From assembly GCF_024054555.1 (NCBI RefSeq), contig NZ_JAMXLY010000005.1, positions 1 to 64,000 of the forward strand: a stretch of 64,000 nt of DNA, in the 5' to 3' direction. Origin of the DNA: Segatella cerevisiae (GTDB lineage Bacteria > Bacteroidota > Bacteroidia > Bacteroidales > Bacteroidaceae). A program made the translations under genes and the position numbers. Positions 7,857-15,002 of this stretch are shown here, in pieces. The notes beneath the pieces were generated by a model that saw only the letters and a program-made list of their open reading frames with translations, was not told the origin of the DNA and did not search any database. The stretch's first letter is position 1. Every line of letters begins with the position of its first letter.

Positions 7857-8651
7857 ATGAAGCAAGCATTCGCTATCATTATGCTATGCCTTCCTCTGTC
7901 CATGGAGGCTAAGGCTGTCGAGGTGTGTAAACCGTTATTGGAAAACACGGAATGGCGTTCTTCAAATGATACTGTAAGAACCCAAGACGGAACAAACAAT
8001 TCTGATTGGACCATTCCTGACCAACAGAACAACCAGACCAGTTCTTCTTCTCAGAAGTCCAGCAAAAAAGCGCCCGAGAAAAAACCGGTCAAGCAACAGC
8101 TACCCGTCAAACTGAAAGAGGATCCCAAATATCTTTCGGGAGCTGTACCGACAGACAAGAAGGGAAAAGTGGTATTCACTTTGGATGAAAATATACCCGG
8201 ACGCAGCAAGAAAGAAATTTATGATTCCGTATACCAATATTTGAATCAACTGACTAAAGGGAAAGACGAGTTGGAAGGCAGTCGTGTAGCTTTGGTGAGC
8301 AACAGCAAAGGGATCATAGCCGCTACCGTCAGAGAATGGATGGTTTTCAGAAACACCTTTATCTCTTTGGATCGGACAAAGTTTCTGTATACGATCATTG
8401 CCAAATGCAGTGACAATCACTTGCACATGACGCTCAGCCGGATCAGTTATAGTTATGAAGAAGGCCGCCCCGGAGGTTTCAATGCCCCTGCAGAAGAGAT
8501 CATTTCAGATAAATATGCCCTGACCAAGAAAAAGAATGATTTAGCCAGAATGTACGGCAAATTCAGGAAAGGAACGATTGACCGGAAAGACGAGATTTTC
8601 AAGCAAGTCACCGCTATGTTCCAGGAAAAGGAAGAACAGAAAAGTGAATAA
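7857..8651 (+). CDS. Secreted DUF4468-domain protein
   Basis: A 264-residue protein with an N-terminal signal sequence (about 1-20, MKQAFAIIMLCLPLSMEAKA). A low-complexity linker follows, rich in S, Q, N and K (about residues 40-85). The C-terminal two thirds match the Bacteroidota DUF4468 pattern: IPGRSKKEIYDSVYQYLNQL, then VREWMVFRNTFISLDRTKFLYTIIAKCSDNHLHMTL, and a basic helical tail. These proteins have an unknown function in the envelope. The two genes behind it (a two-helix membrane protein and a putative porin) follow at 26 bp and then with a 4-bp overlap, so they form one transcription unit and may act together at the cell envelope. Confidence 0.75.
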   Translation: MKQAFAIIMLCLPLSMEAKAVEVCKPLLENTEWRSSNDTVRTQDGTNNSDWTIPDQQNNQTSSSSQKSSKKAPEKKPVKQQLPVKLKEDPKYLSGAVPTDKKGKVVFTLDENIPGRSKKEIYDSVYQYLNQLTKGKDELEGSRVALVSNSKGIIAATVREWMVFRNTFISLDRTKFLYTIIAKCSDNHLHMTLSRISYSYEEGRPGGFNAPAEEIISDKYALTKKKNDLARMYGKFRKGTIDRKDEIFKQVTAMFQEKEEQKSE

Positions 8652-8677
8652 CCCATTAAGAACTAAGGATTCATAAT

Positions 8678-8920
8678 ATGGAAAATCCCAATCAAGAGCA
8701 GAACCAGTTCAAACACCTGCGGAGACTCAAACCCATCCGGGAAGACAGGACACCTTTGTTCAAATTCAGGAATATCCTGAATATCATCTTCATGATCCTT
8801 GCAGTTGTGGGAGTTTGCTTCTATCTCTTCAGCCATATGAAGACCTTTGCCATTATCCTGATGCTTGCGGCTGTGGCCGTGAAATTTATTGAAGTCTTAC
8901 TTCGACTCTTTCATAAATGA
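8678..8920 (+). CDS. Small two-helix membrane protein
   Basis: An 80-residue protein. A basic N-terminal part of about 30 residues precedes two hydrophobic helices: about 33-49 (IIFMILAVVGVCFYLF) and about 53-75 (TFAIILMLAAVAVKFIEVLL). Its stop overlaps the start of the porin gene by 4 bp (ATGA at 8917-8920), a typical sign of translational coupling. I do not recognise a named family. It likely sits in the inner membrane next to the porin pathway, but its role is unknown. Confidence 0.75.
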   Translation: MENPNQEQNQFKHLRRLKPIREDRTPLFKFRNILNIIFMILAVVGVCFYLFSHMKTFAIILMLAAVAVKFIEVLLRLFHK

Positions 8921-11322
8921 GAAAACTTATCTTGGCTCTATTTCTGATTTGTACTGCGATACCTATTTCGGCACAGGTCAATTCCGACGATAATTATAAT
9001 AATCAGAACAATTATAATAATCAGAACAATAATTCAATACAGGGAATCGATGCAAACGGGGATGTCACTAACATGAATAACCGTAATCGCAACCGGAAAG
9101 ATTCTCTGGGAAGCGAGAAAGAGATTCCCAAAGGCATACATGTATGGACGGTAGATGAGCGATTCGGTGACCGTACTGCGGCAGAAGTGGATACGATGTC
9201 CTATATGTATATGAACTCGACATTCACGAGTGGGTTACGCGGTGAATACAATACTTTGGGGAACCTCGGCTCTCCGCGTATCGCCCGGATATTTATTGAC
9301 CGCCCCGAACCTGACCAGTTTATCTTTACCCAACCTTATGATTTCCTTGTCAGACCTGTAGGACTGCAGCATTTCACCAACACCTACTCGCCCATCACCA
9401 ACGTGACCCTCAATGAATGTGGTAACCGGACAAACGGAGAAGACGATTTCAAGGCGCTCTTTGCCGTCAATGCAGGCAAGAAAATCGGAGTGGGATTCCG
9501 CTTCGATTACAAATACGGGAGGGGCTATTACCAGAATCAGAGTACTTCCCATTTCGGTTATACGACCTGGGCTTCCTATATCGGTGACCAGTATCAGGCA
9601 CATCTCCTCATCTCCCTCAACCACCAGAAAGTTGCGGAAAACGGGGGAATCACGAACGATGACTACATTACGCATCCTGAGACTTTCAACGAAGATTACG
9701 AGACGGACGAAATACCGACAGTACTGCAACAGAACTGGAACAGGAACGACAATCAGCATATCTTCTTCACCCATAGATACAGCATCGGATTCAGTCGTAC
9801 TGTGCCGATGACCCCTGAAGAGATCAAAGCCAAGAAATTTGCCATCGCTTCGAAAAAAGAAAATGAAGCGCTCAAGAATGAAAAAGAAGAGCAGGACAAG
9901 GCCAAACAGGAAGGCCGTCACTTCGACAAAAAGGCTTATGACAAAGCTCAGAACGAGATGACGAAAGGTCGACCTGAGAATGCCAAGATAGCCGGAAACG
10001 AACCGGCAGCCGTAAACTCAAAAGATTCCACAAGTCGGATAGCTGTCAATGGGAAGGCAGCCTCTGACAGTCTTTTGGCGAAGGCGAAGAAAACGGAAGA
10101 AGATACTTCTTGGACCAAAAAAGAATACGTGCCGGTAACGAGTTTTATACATACTGTAAAATTTGATAACTACCGCCGCATCTACCAGGCCTACCAGACA
10201 CCGGATCAATATTATCTCAACACTTATTCGGCAAAAGAGAAATTCAATGTCGGTGATTCCATCTATGACGTGACACGTCATTTTGAACTCAAGAACACTT
10301 TTGCCATTGCCTTGCTCGAAGGCTTCAACAAGTATGCCAAAGCCGGACTGAAGGCTTTCGTCAGTTATGATTTCAGACATTTCCAACTCCCCGACTCTGT
10401 CGGAACCGGCAGGAGCACATATAATGAACACACATTAAGCGTAGGCGGACAACTGAGCAAGACGCAAGGCAGTCTGCTGCACTACAATCTAACTGCTGAG
10501 ATCGGCGTTGCAGGCGAAGATGCCCAGAACCTATTACTGGACGGCAAGGCAGATCTGAACTTTAAATTGTTCGGAGATACAGTCCAGTTAGCTGCCAACG
10601 GCTTCTTTCATCGCACGAACCCCACCTTCTATTTCAGGCATTACCATTCCCGCCACTTATGGTGGGATAATGACGACCTTGACAAGATCATCCACAGCAG
10701 GCTGATGGGTGATTTCACGATCAAGAAGACGAAGACCAAGTTTCGGATCGGCTATGATAACCTGCAGAATTACACCTACTTCGTGCAATCTTACAATATC
10801 GTCAAATCGGGCGATGACTATACCCGAACCGGAAACGATGTAAGCGTAAAGCAGAAAGGTGGAAATATGAGTCTTATCACGGCACAACTCTTCCAAGATT
10901 TCCAATACCGGATCCTGCATTGGGACAACGTCCTGACATTCCAAAAGTCCTCGGATGACAACACCCTCCCCGTACCTACTCTGAATATCTATACCAATCT
11001 GTACATTCATTTCAAAATCGCACGGGTGCTCGACACAGATTTGGGTGTTGACGTGAATTACTTCACCTCTTATTATGCACCTGATTACAGTCCGGCCATA
11101 GGACAGTTCACAGTGCAAGACCAAAACAATCAAAGGGTGAAGGTAGGCAACTATCCCATGCTTGATGCGTATATCAACTTCCACCTGAAGCATACGCGTT
11201 TCTTTGCGATGTACAGCCACCTGAATGGGAAAAGCGGGAACAAGGAATATTTCTATACCCCTCATTATCCGCTGAATCCGATGATCTTCCGTTTCGGTGT
11301 GAGTTGGAATTTCTTCAATTAA
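8917..11322 (+). CDS. Putative porin, outer-membrane beta-barrel
   Basis: An 801-residue protein with a signal peptide (about 1-19, ending PISAQ). An Asn-rich repeat (NYNNQN units, about residues 26-40) follows. Then comes the Bacteroidota putative_porin pattern: YMYMNSTFTSGLRGEYNTLGNLGSPR, RPEPDQFIFTQPYDFLVRP and FTNTYSPITNVTLN. A charged, Lys/Glu-rich stretch (about residues 290-390) interrupts the barrel. The C-terminus shows alternating aromatic beta strands and ends in FGVSWNFFN, with a terminal aromatic-Asn typical of outer-membrane proteins. The cargo is not known. It is translationally coupled to the small membrane protein before it. The long charged insertion is unusual and may be an exposed or periplasmic loop. 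Confidence 0.8.
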   Translation: MRKLILALFLICTAIPISAQVNSDDNYNNQNNYNNQNNNSIQGIDANGDVTNMNNRNRNRKDSLGSEKEIPKGIHVWTVDERFGDRTAAEVDTMSYMYMNSTFTSGLRGEYNTLGNLGSPRIARIFIDRPEPDQFIFTQPYDFLVRPVGLQHFTNTYSPITNVTLNECGNRTNGEDDFKALFAVNAGKKIGVGFRFDYKYGRGYYQNQSTSHFGYTTWASYIGDQYQAHLLISLNHQKVAENGGITNDDYITHPETFNEDYETDEIPTVLQQNWNRNDNQHIFFTHRYSIGFSRTVPMTPEEIKAKKFAIASKKENEALKNEKEEQDKAKQEGRHFDKKAYDKAQNEMTKGRPENAKIAGNEPAAVNSKDSTSRIAVNGKAASDSLLAKAKKTEEDTSWTKKEYVPVTSFIHTVKFDNYRRIYQAYQTPDQYYLNTYSAKEKFNVGDSIYDVTRHFELKNTFAIALLEGFNKYAKAGLKAFVSYDFRHFQLPDSVGTGRSTYNEHTLSVGGQLSKTQGSLLHYNLTAEIGVAGEDAQNLLLDGKADLNFKLFGDTVQLAANGFFHRTNPTFYFRHYHSRHLWWDNDDLDKIIHSRLMGDFTIKKTKTKFRIGYDNLQNYTYFVQSYNIVKSGDDYTRTGNDVSVKQKGGNMSLITAQLFQDFQYRILHWDNVLTFQKSSDDNTLPVPTLNIYTNLYIHFKIARVLDTDLGVDVNYFTSYYAPDYSPAIGQFTVQDQNNQRVKVGNYPMLDAYINFHLKHTRFFAMYSHLNGKSGNKEYFYTPHYPLNPMIFRFGVSWNFFN
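8992..9027 (+). repeat. Two tandem 18-bp copies inside the porin gene
   Basis: The 18-bp unit AATTATAATAATCAGAAC occurs twice back to back at 8992-9009 and 9010-9027, coding for repeated NYNNQN. Being a multiple of three, copy-number change by slippage would lengthen or shorten the Asn-rich segment without breaking the frame. Confidence 0.85.
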
Positions 11323-11496
11323 TGCCCTGAAAAGAGCATCCGGGTATCTTTCCCCGGACCTACAGGACCACAACCGACTGACGTCAGGATCAACATAACC
11401 TGCCGGGCAGGTTGAGAACAACTATAGATCAGTTGTCCCGAAGCTTTGACAACCTGGACCGGATAACCTGAAAACAAGATCAGAAAAGATTGTATT

Positions 11497-12441
11497 ATGA
11501 ATGAATCAGATATAAAGACCAATTCTTTTAAAGCTTGGATTCTGGCTGCACGCCCCAAGACCCTTTCGGGGGCTGCCGTACCAGTGATGATCGGTACTGC
11601 GTTTGCTTGGAGGGATGCCGGAGTTGACTATTTCCAAATCTTACCTGCCATATTGTGCTTTCTATTTGCCTTCATCATGCAAATCGATGCCAATTTCATC
11701 AATGATTACTTCGACGGCTTGAAAGGCAACGACGACCGCGCTACGCGACTGGGCCCCAAGAGAGCCTGCTCAGAAGGTTGGATCACTCTGCCGAGGATGC
11801 GGACAGGAATTGTGATCACTACCCTTTTGGCCTGTGCGACCGGTCTTCCCCTTATCTTTTTCGGCGGGATGTGGATGATTGCCATAGGCGTACTCTGCGT
11901 CCTCTTCTGTTTCCTCTATACCACAAAGTTATCCTATTTGGGACTCGGTGATTTGTTGGTTCTCCTCTTCTTCGGAATAGTACCGGTATGTTTCACCTAT
12001 TTTCTGGACCTGCCTATCCAATTTCAACAGATCACTTGGGAAATCTTATTCGCTTCCATAGCCTGCGGACTGGTTGTCGACAGCCTGCTCATCGTCAACA
12101 ATTACCGTGACCGTGACAATGACAAGAGAGATGGAAAAATGACACTTGTCGTCAAGATCGGAGCAAAGAATGCTGAACGACTGTATCTGGTCGACGGTTT
12201 GGTTGCCTTACTGATCATGGTTGCTATTTTGGCCAACTACACATCCGGTCATTATTTTCAGGAATGGAAAGTGGTCCTCTCCATTGCGCTTCTTATCCTT
12301 TACGGTACGCTGCATTACAATACCTATCTGAGGATGAAAAAACTCAATCATGGCAAAGAACTTAACAGAATTCTGGGCATGAATGCCCGGAATATGTTCT
12401 TGTTCGGGCTGATCGTTGCCTTCAGTGTGATCCTTATCTGA
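11497..12441 (+). CDS. menA: 1,4-dihydroxy-2-naphthoate polyprenyltransferase
   Basis: A 314-residue integral membrane protein of the UbiA prenyltransferase superfamily. The two Asp-rich motifs that bind prenyl diphosphate through Mg are visible: NDYFDGLKGNDD near residue 68 and NNYRDRDNDKRDGKMTL near residue 204. About eight hydrophobic helices surround them. The start LAARPKTLSGAAVPVMIGTA is typical of MenA, which attaches the isoprenoid tail to dihydroxynaphthoate in menaquinone synthesis. The start is the ATG at 11497. The 174-bp upstream spacer carries short inverted repeats (AACCTGC/GCAGGTT at 11396-11412; ACAACT/AGTTGT near 11420-11437) but no clear promoter. The HD-domain gene follows about 100 bp on. 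Confidence 0.9.
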   Translation: MNESDIKTNSFKAWILAARPKTLSGAAVPVMIGTAFAWRDAGVDYFQILPAILCFLFAFIMQIDANFINDYFDGLKGNDDRATRLGPKRACSEGWITLPRMRTGIVITTLLACATGLPLIFFGGMWMIAIGVLCVLFCFLYTTKLSYLGLGDLLVLLFFGIVPVCFTYFLDLPIQFQQITWEILFASIACGLVVDSLLIVNNYRDRDNDKRDGKMTLVVKIGAKNAERLYLVDGLVALLIMVAILANYTSGHYFQEWKVVLSIALLILYGTLHYNTYLRMKKLNHGKELNRILGMNARNMFLFGLIVAFSVILI

Positions 12442-12545
12442 GAAAGCACCAAAACGCAGGTACCATACAACTCTTGACGGATCTCAGAAAAGCAGATCCC
12501 GCTATTTTCGCCTATAACGACGATCCATCAAATACCGATAACATT

Positions 12546-13184
12546 ATGCAACAACAAGTCAGTTTAGATCTAATGGAATTTATCGAGACACAGATACTGC
12601 CCCGCTACAACCAGTTCGGAAAGAGCCATGGTCTGGAGCATGTGACACGTGTCATCCAAAATAGTCTGGCCTTATCCAGAACGACCGGAACCAATATCGA
12701 TATGGTCTATACGATAGCCGCCTATCATGACTTGGGAATGATAGGACCTCGGGCTATTCACCACATCACAGGAGGAAAGATCCTCGCAAGCGATGCACGG
12801 TTGAAGAAGTGGTTCACACCTGAACAAATCAAAGTGATGAAAGAAGCCGTAGAAGACCATAGGGCATCGATGAGTCGGGCTCCGAGAAGTCTCTATGGAA
12901 AAATCATTGCCGAAGCAGACCGGGATCTGGAACCTGAGGTCGTATTCCGCCGGGCTATCGAATACGAACTGGAGAACGATCCCCAGAAAAGCGAAGAAGA
13001 ACAATGGCAGGACTTTCTAGGGCATATGAACGAAAAGTACTCCCGCAATGGGTACATACATCTATGGATTCCCGGCAGTTCCAACGAGAAGAACCTGAAG
13101 ATCATCCACAACATCATCGATGACCCTGCCCAACTCCGAAAAATATTCAATAGAATATTTGGAAAATTAAAACAGAATGAGTAA
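12546..13184 (+). CDS. HD-domain phosphohydrolase
   Basis: About 212 residues from the ATG at 12546 (MQQQVSLDLMEFIET). A TTG at 12474 would add 24 unconvincing residues. The HD metal-dependent phosphohydrolase motifs are present: H at SHGLEHVTRV, the HD pair in AAYHDLGMIG, a later His in AIHHITGGKIL, and AEADRDLEPE. The family hydrolyses phosphate esters of nucleotides or related small molecules; the substrate is unknown. The gene follows menA in the same direction without a terminator and may share its transcript. A strong promoter for the next RNA starts inside its last codons. Confidence 0.82.
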   Translation: MQQQVSLDLMEFIETQILPRYNQFGKSHGLEHVTRVIQNSLALSRTTGTNIDMVYTIAAYHDLGMIGPRAIHHITGGKILASDARLKKWFTPEQIKVMKEAVEDHRASMSRAPRSLYGKIIAEADRDLEPEVVFRRAIEYELENDPQKSEEEQWQDFLGHMNEKYSRNGYIHLWIPGSSNEKNLKIIHNIIDDPAQLRKIFNRIFGKLKQNE

Positions 13185-13189
13185 CTTTG
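13158..13189 (+). promoter_or_regulatory. Complete Bacteroidales promoter (TTTG-N20-TAACTTTG)
   Basis: TTTG at 13158-13161 and TAACTTTG at 13182-13189 are separated by 20 bp, an exact match to the Bacteroidota consensus. It overlaps the last codons of the HD gene. Transcription should start near 13196, upstream of a candidate structured RNA and of ribE. Confidence 0.8.
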
Positions 13190-13195
13190 TAGATT

Positions 13196-13402
13196 GAAAG
13201 TAAAGATATTGGGGATCGTTTCGATTCGATTGGGATACTCATCAAATTAATACGAAAACCGGGTCGTTCTTTAGTCTATGGCGGGCCATATCATTCGTTT
13301 AGGCGAGGAAATTCTTCGGAATCCGGTGGATTACAAAAACTAAAGGTACACTCAAATGTTAAAACTCGGAGTTTTCATCACATCGTCGAGCGGTCCCTTT
13401 TT
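13196..13402 (+). ncRNA. Candidate structured RNA of about 200 nt, 6S-like architecture
   Basis: A full consensus promoter fires into a stretch with no good coding frame. Its two ends pair over a long distance: GGGATCGTTTCGATTCGAT (13212-13230) with the strand 13382-13397 ending GCGGTCCC, about 16 pairs with small bulges, then T5 at 13398-13402. Inside, CTTTAGT (13269-13275) pairs with ACTAAAG (13339-13345). Hairpins TATGG/CCATA (13277-13290) and AAAACT/AGTTTT (13361-13375) sit in between. A closing stem, open centre with a small 3'-side hairpin, apical stem and this length resemble 6S RNA. Alternatively it is a leader regulating ribE, but the FMN-riboswitch consensus is not visible. The identification is inference. 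Confidence 0.5.
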
Positions 13403-13408
13403 CATAGA

Positions 13409-13438
13409 AACAGGAGTCATTATTGATTCCTGTTTTTT
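13409..13438 (+). terminator. Intrinsic terminator just before ribE
   Basis: AACAGGAGTCA (13409-13419) pairs with TGATTCCTGTT (13424-13434) with one mismatch, followed by T6 (13433-13438). It ends the upstream RNA, or acts as an attenuator for ribE, which begins only 28 bp later with no separate promoter visible. Confidence 0.82.
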
Positions 13439-13465
13439 ATTTATCTCATCGCATTATTAAATATT

Positions 13466-14077
13466 ATGTTTAGTGGTATTATAGAAGGAATGGCTACTGT
13501 TACAGCCATCAAGAAGACTCAAGGAAATATCGATTTCACGTTGACCTGCCCTTTTGCTCAAGAATTGAAAATAGACCAAAGCATCAGTCACAACGGTGTC
13601 TGCCTTACGGTGGTCAGCAAAGGAGATAACAGTTATACGGTAACGGCAATGCAGGAGACGCTCAACCGTTCCAATTTAGGTTTGCTGAAAGTTGATGACA
13701 AAGTCAATGTCGAACGGTCGATGCCCATAAACGGTCGCCTGGACGGGCACATCGTACAAGGTCATGTGGATGAAACGGCAAAATGCATCGGGGTGGAAGA
13801 CGCTGACGGTTCTACCTATTACACCTTCCAATATCCTTTAAATAAGGAGATGGCAAAAAAGGGGTATCTGACGGTTGACAAGGGTTCCGTGTGTGTCAAC
13901 GGCGTATCCCTCACGGTCTGCAAACCCACAGATGATACCTTCACAGTAGCTATCATACCATACACGCACGATCATACCAATTTCTGCGACATGCACATTG
14001 GCAGCATCGTCAATATTGAATTCGATATCCTAGGAAAATATATTGCGAGACTGTACCATTTCAATAATGAGAAATAG
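13466..14077 (+). CDS. ribE: Riboflavin synthase alpha chain
   Basis: A 203-residue protein made of two tandem lumazine-binding domains. The first starts MFSGIIEGMATVTAI and contains SHNGVCLTVVSK. The second starts at about residue 97 (GHIVQGHVDETAKCIG) and contains VCVNGVSLTVCK. This is the normal length and layout. The enzyme dismutates two 6,7-dimethyl-8-ribityllumazine molecules to riboflavin plus the pyrimidinedione precursor in the cytoplasm. No other riboflavin genes are nearby. The terminator 28 bp upstream suggests control by read-through or an undetected promoter. A perfect 10-bp inverted repeat (AGAAGAACAA/TTGTTCTTCT, 14076-14108) follows the stop codon and may mark the transcript end, although it lacks a T-run. 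Confidence 0.93.
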   Translation: MFSGIIEGMATVTAIKKTQGNIDFTLTCPFAQELKIDQSISHNGVCLTVVSKGDNSYTVTAMQETLNRSNLGLLKVDDKVNVERSMPINGRLDGHIVQGHVDETAKCIGVEDADGSTYYTFQYPLNKEMAKKGYLTVDKGSVCVNGVSLTVCKPTDDTFTVAIIPYTHDHTNFCDMHIGSIVNIEFDILGKYIARLYHFNNEK

Positions 14078-14108
14078 AAGAACAAACAAATGTTAATATT
14101 GTTCTTCT

Positions 14109-14553
14109 GAAATAAACTTTTGTCACTGCAATCCGTCTAATTAGCATCTGAACAGAAAGATTGAAATGGAGAAGAGTGATAAAATAAAGCCTAATGAACA
14201 GCGGGGGAATTATTGTTGAAGATAGTTCCAGCCGTATTGCAGGGGCAACAAACTGTCTCTGCCTGAAAAGTGGATTGTATCTCAGGCAGGTAGATTCAGC
14301 ATGTACTGCTTCCTTGCTCTTAGTCATCATTCAGGAGTTACGCTCTTATATAACCCTACCGGTAAAAAGATGGAAACCGGATATTTCCAAGAACTTCATT
14401 TTCAAAGCAAGACTATTTTTCGGATACCTTCCTGAAAGAATAAGGGATGTACCGACTCGAGGGATATGCTTATACAGTAGAAATAATTTAAAGAGGCAAC
14501 AAATTGCCTTCTGAGTGAAACGATTAATATTTTCAATTAAAATATACAGATTC
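14109..14553 (+). other. Non-coding stretch with inverted repeats before the LytTR gene
   Basis: No supported gene lies here. A 106-codon open frame (14194-14514) and a minus-strand frame across it show no family features. The stretch has an 8-bp perfect inverted repeat CTGCCTGA/TCAGGCAG (14259-14266 and 14282-14289) and a tight hairpin AGGCAA/TTGCCT (14494-14509) 44 bp before the LytTR start. These could be regulatory or belong to an unrecognised RNA. I saw no full promoter consensus. Confidence 0.4.
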
Positions 14554-14919
14554 ATGAAGAAAGAGACACAAACAAAGCAAGAAGTGATCAGTAAAGACCG
14601 TTTCTTTTTTGTCAACAGTGAATACAAAACTGTACAAATCAAATTTGACGAAATCCTATACGTTATGGGACAGAAAGACTATGTAAAATTCTTCCTGAAG
14701 AATAACCGTCAACCAGTAGTTTGCCTAATGAATATGAAGAGACTGGATGAATTCCTTCCTAATCCTGAGTTCATGCGTGTACATCGTTCCTATATTGTGC
14801 ACATGCCTTCTATCCCAATGATAGACCGATTCAGAATTAAGTTCGGTGAAACTTATATTCCTATCTCAGATACCTATAAGACAGCTATTCAAAATTATAT
14901 CAAATTACACTCTCTTTAA
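14554..14919 (+). CDS. Stand-alone LytTR-type DNA-binding regulator
   Basis: A 121-residue protein from the ATG at 14554 (MKKETQTKQEVISKDRFFF). A start at 14515 is less likely. Almost the whole chain is a LytTR DNA-binding domain: FFVNSEYKTVQIKFDEILYVMGQKDYVKFFL, then MKRLDEFLPNPEFMRVHRSYIVHM, and IPISDTYKTAIQNYI. There is no receiver domain in front, unlike LytR/AlgR response regulators, and no adjacent histidine kinase. Single-domain LytTR proteins are common in Bacteroidota, but their targets are mostly unknown. A very strong terminator follows. Confidence 0.85.
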   Translation: MKKETQTKQEVISKDRFFFVNSEYKTVQIKFDEILYVMGQKDYVKFFLKNNRQPVVCLMNMKRLDEFLPNPEFMRVHRSYIVHMPSIPMIDRFRIKFGETYIPISDTYKTAIQNYIKLHSL

Positions 14920-14941
14920 AGATAAGAGAGGGTTATGAAAT

Positions 14942-15000
14942 CCTCTGCTATCAGCATTTTCTCTTTAGAAAAATGCTGTAGCAGAGGTAGATTTCTTTTT
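14942..15000. terminator. Very strong, probably bidirectional terminator
   Basis: CCTCTGCTA (14942-14950) pairs with TAGCAGAGG (14979-14987), and CAGCATTTTC (14952-14961) with the strand 14968-14978, a stem of about 19 bp with one bulge. A T-rich tail (14993-15000) follows on the plus strand. It separates the plus-strand LytTR gene from the convergent CBM20-HAD gene, whose stop is at 15003. Confidence 0.85.
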
Positions 15001-15002
15001 CC

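Noticed and set aside
13196-13465. FMN riboswitch upstream of ribE
   Set aside because: The conserved FMN-riboswitch core (the AGGGTGAAATTCCC / GACCGGCGGT type blocks) is not visible; the pairing pattern fits a closed-end RNA better. An Infernal search would settle it.
14194-14514. 106-codon open frame on the plus strand
   Set aside because: Composition is not protein-like and it spans inverted repeats; no homologue comes to mind.
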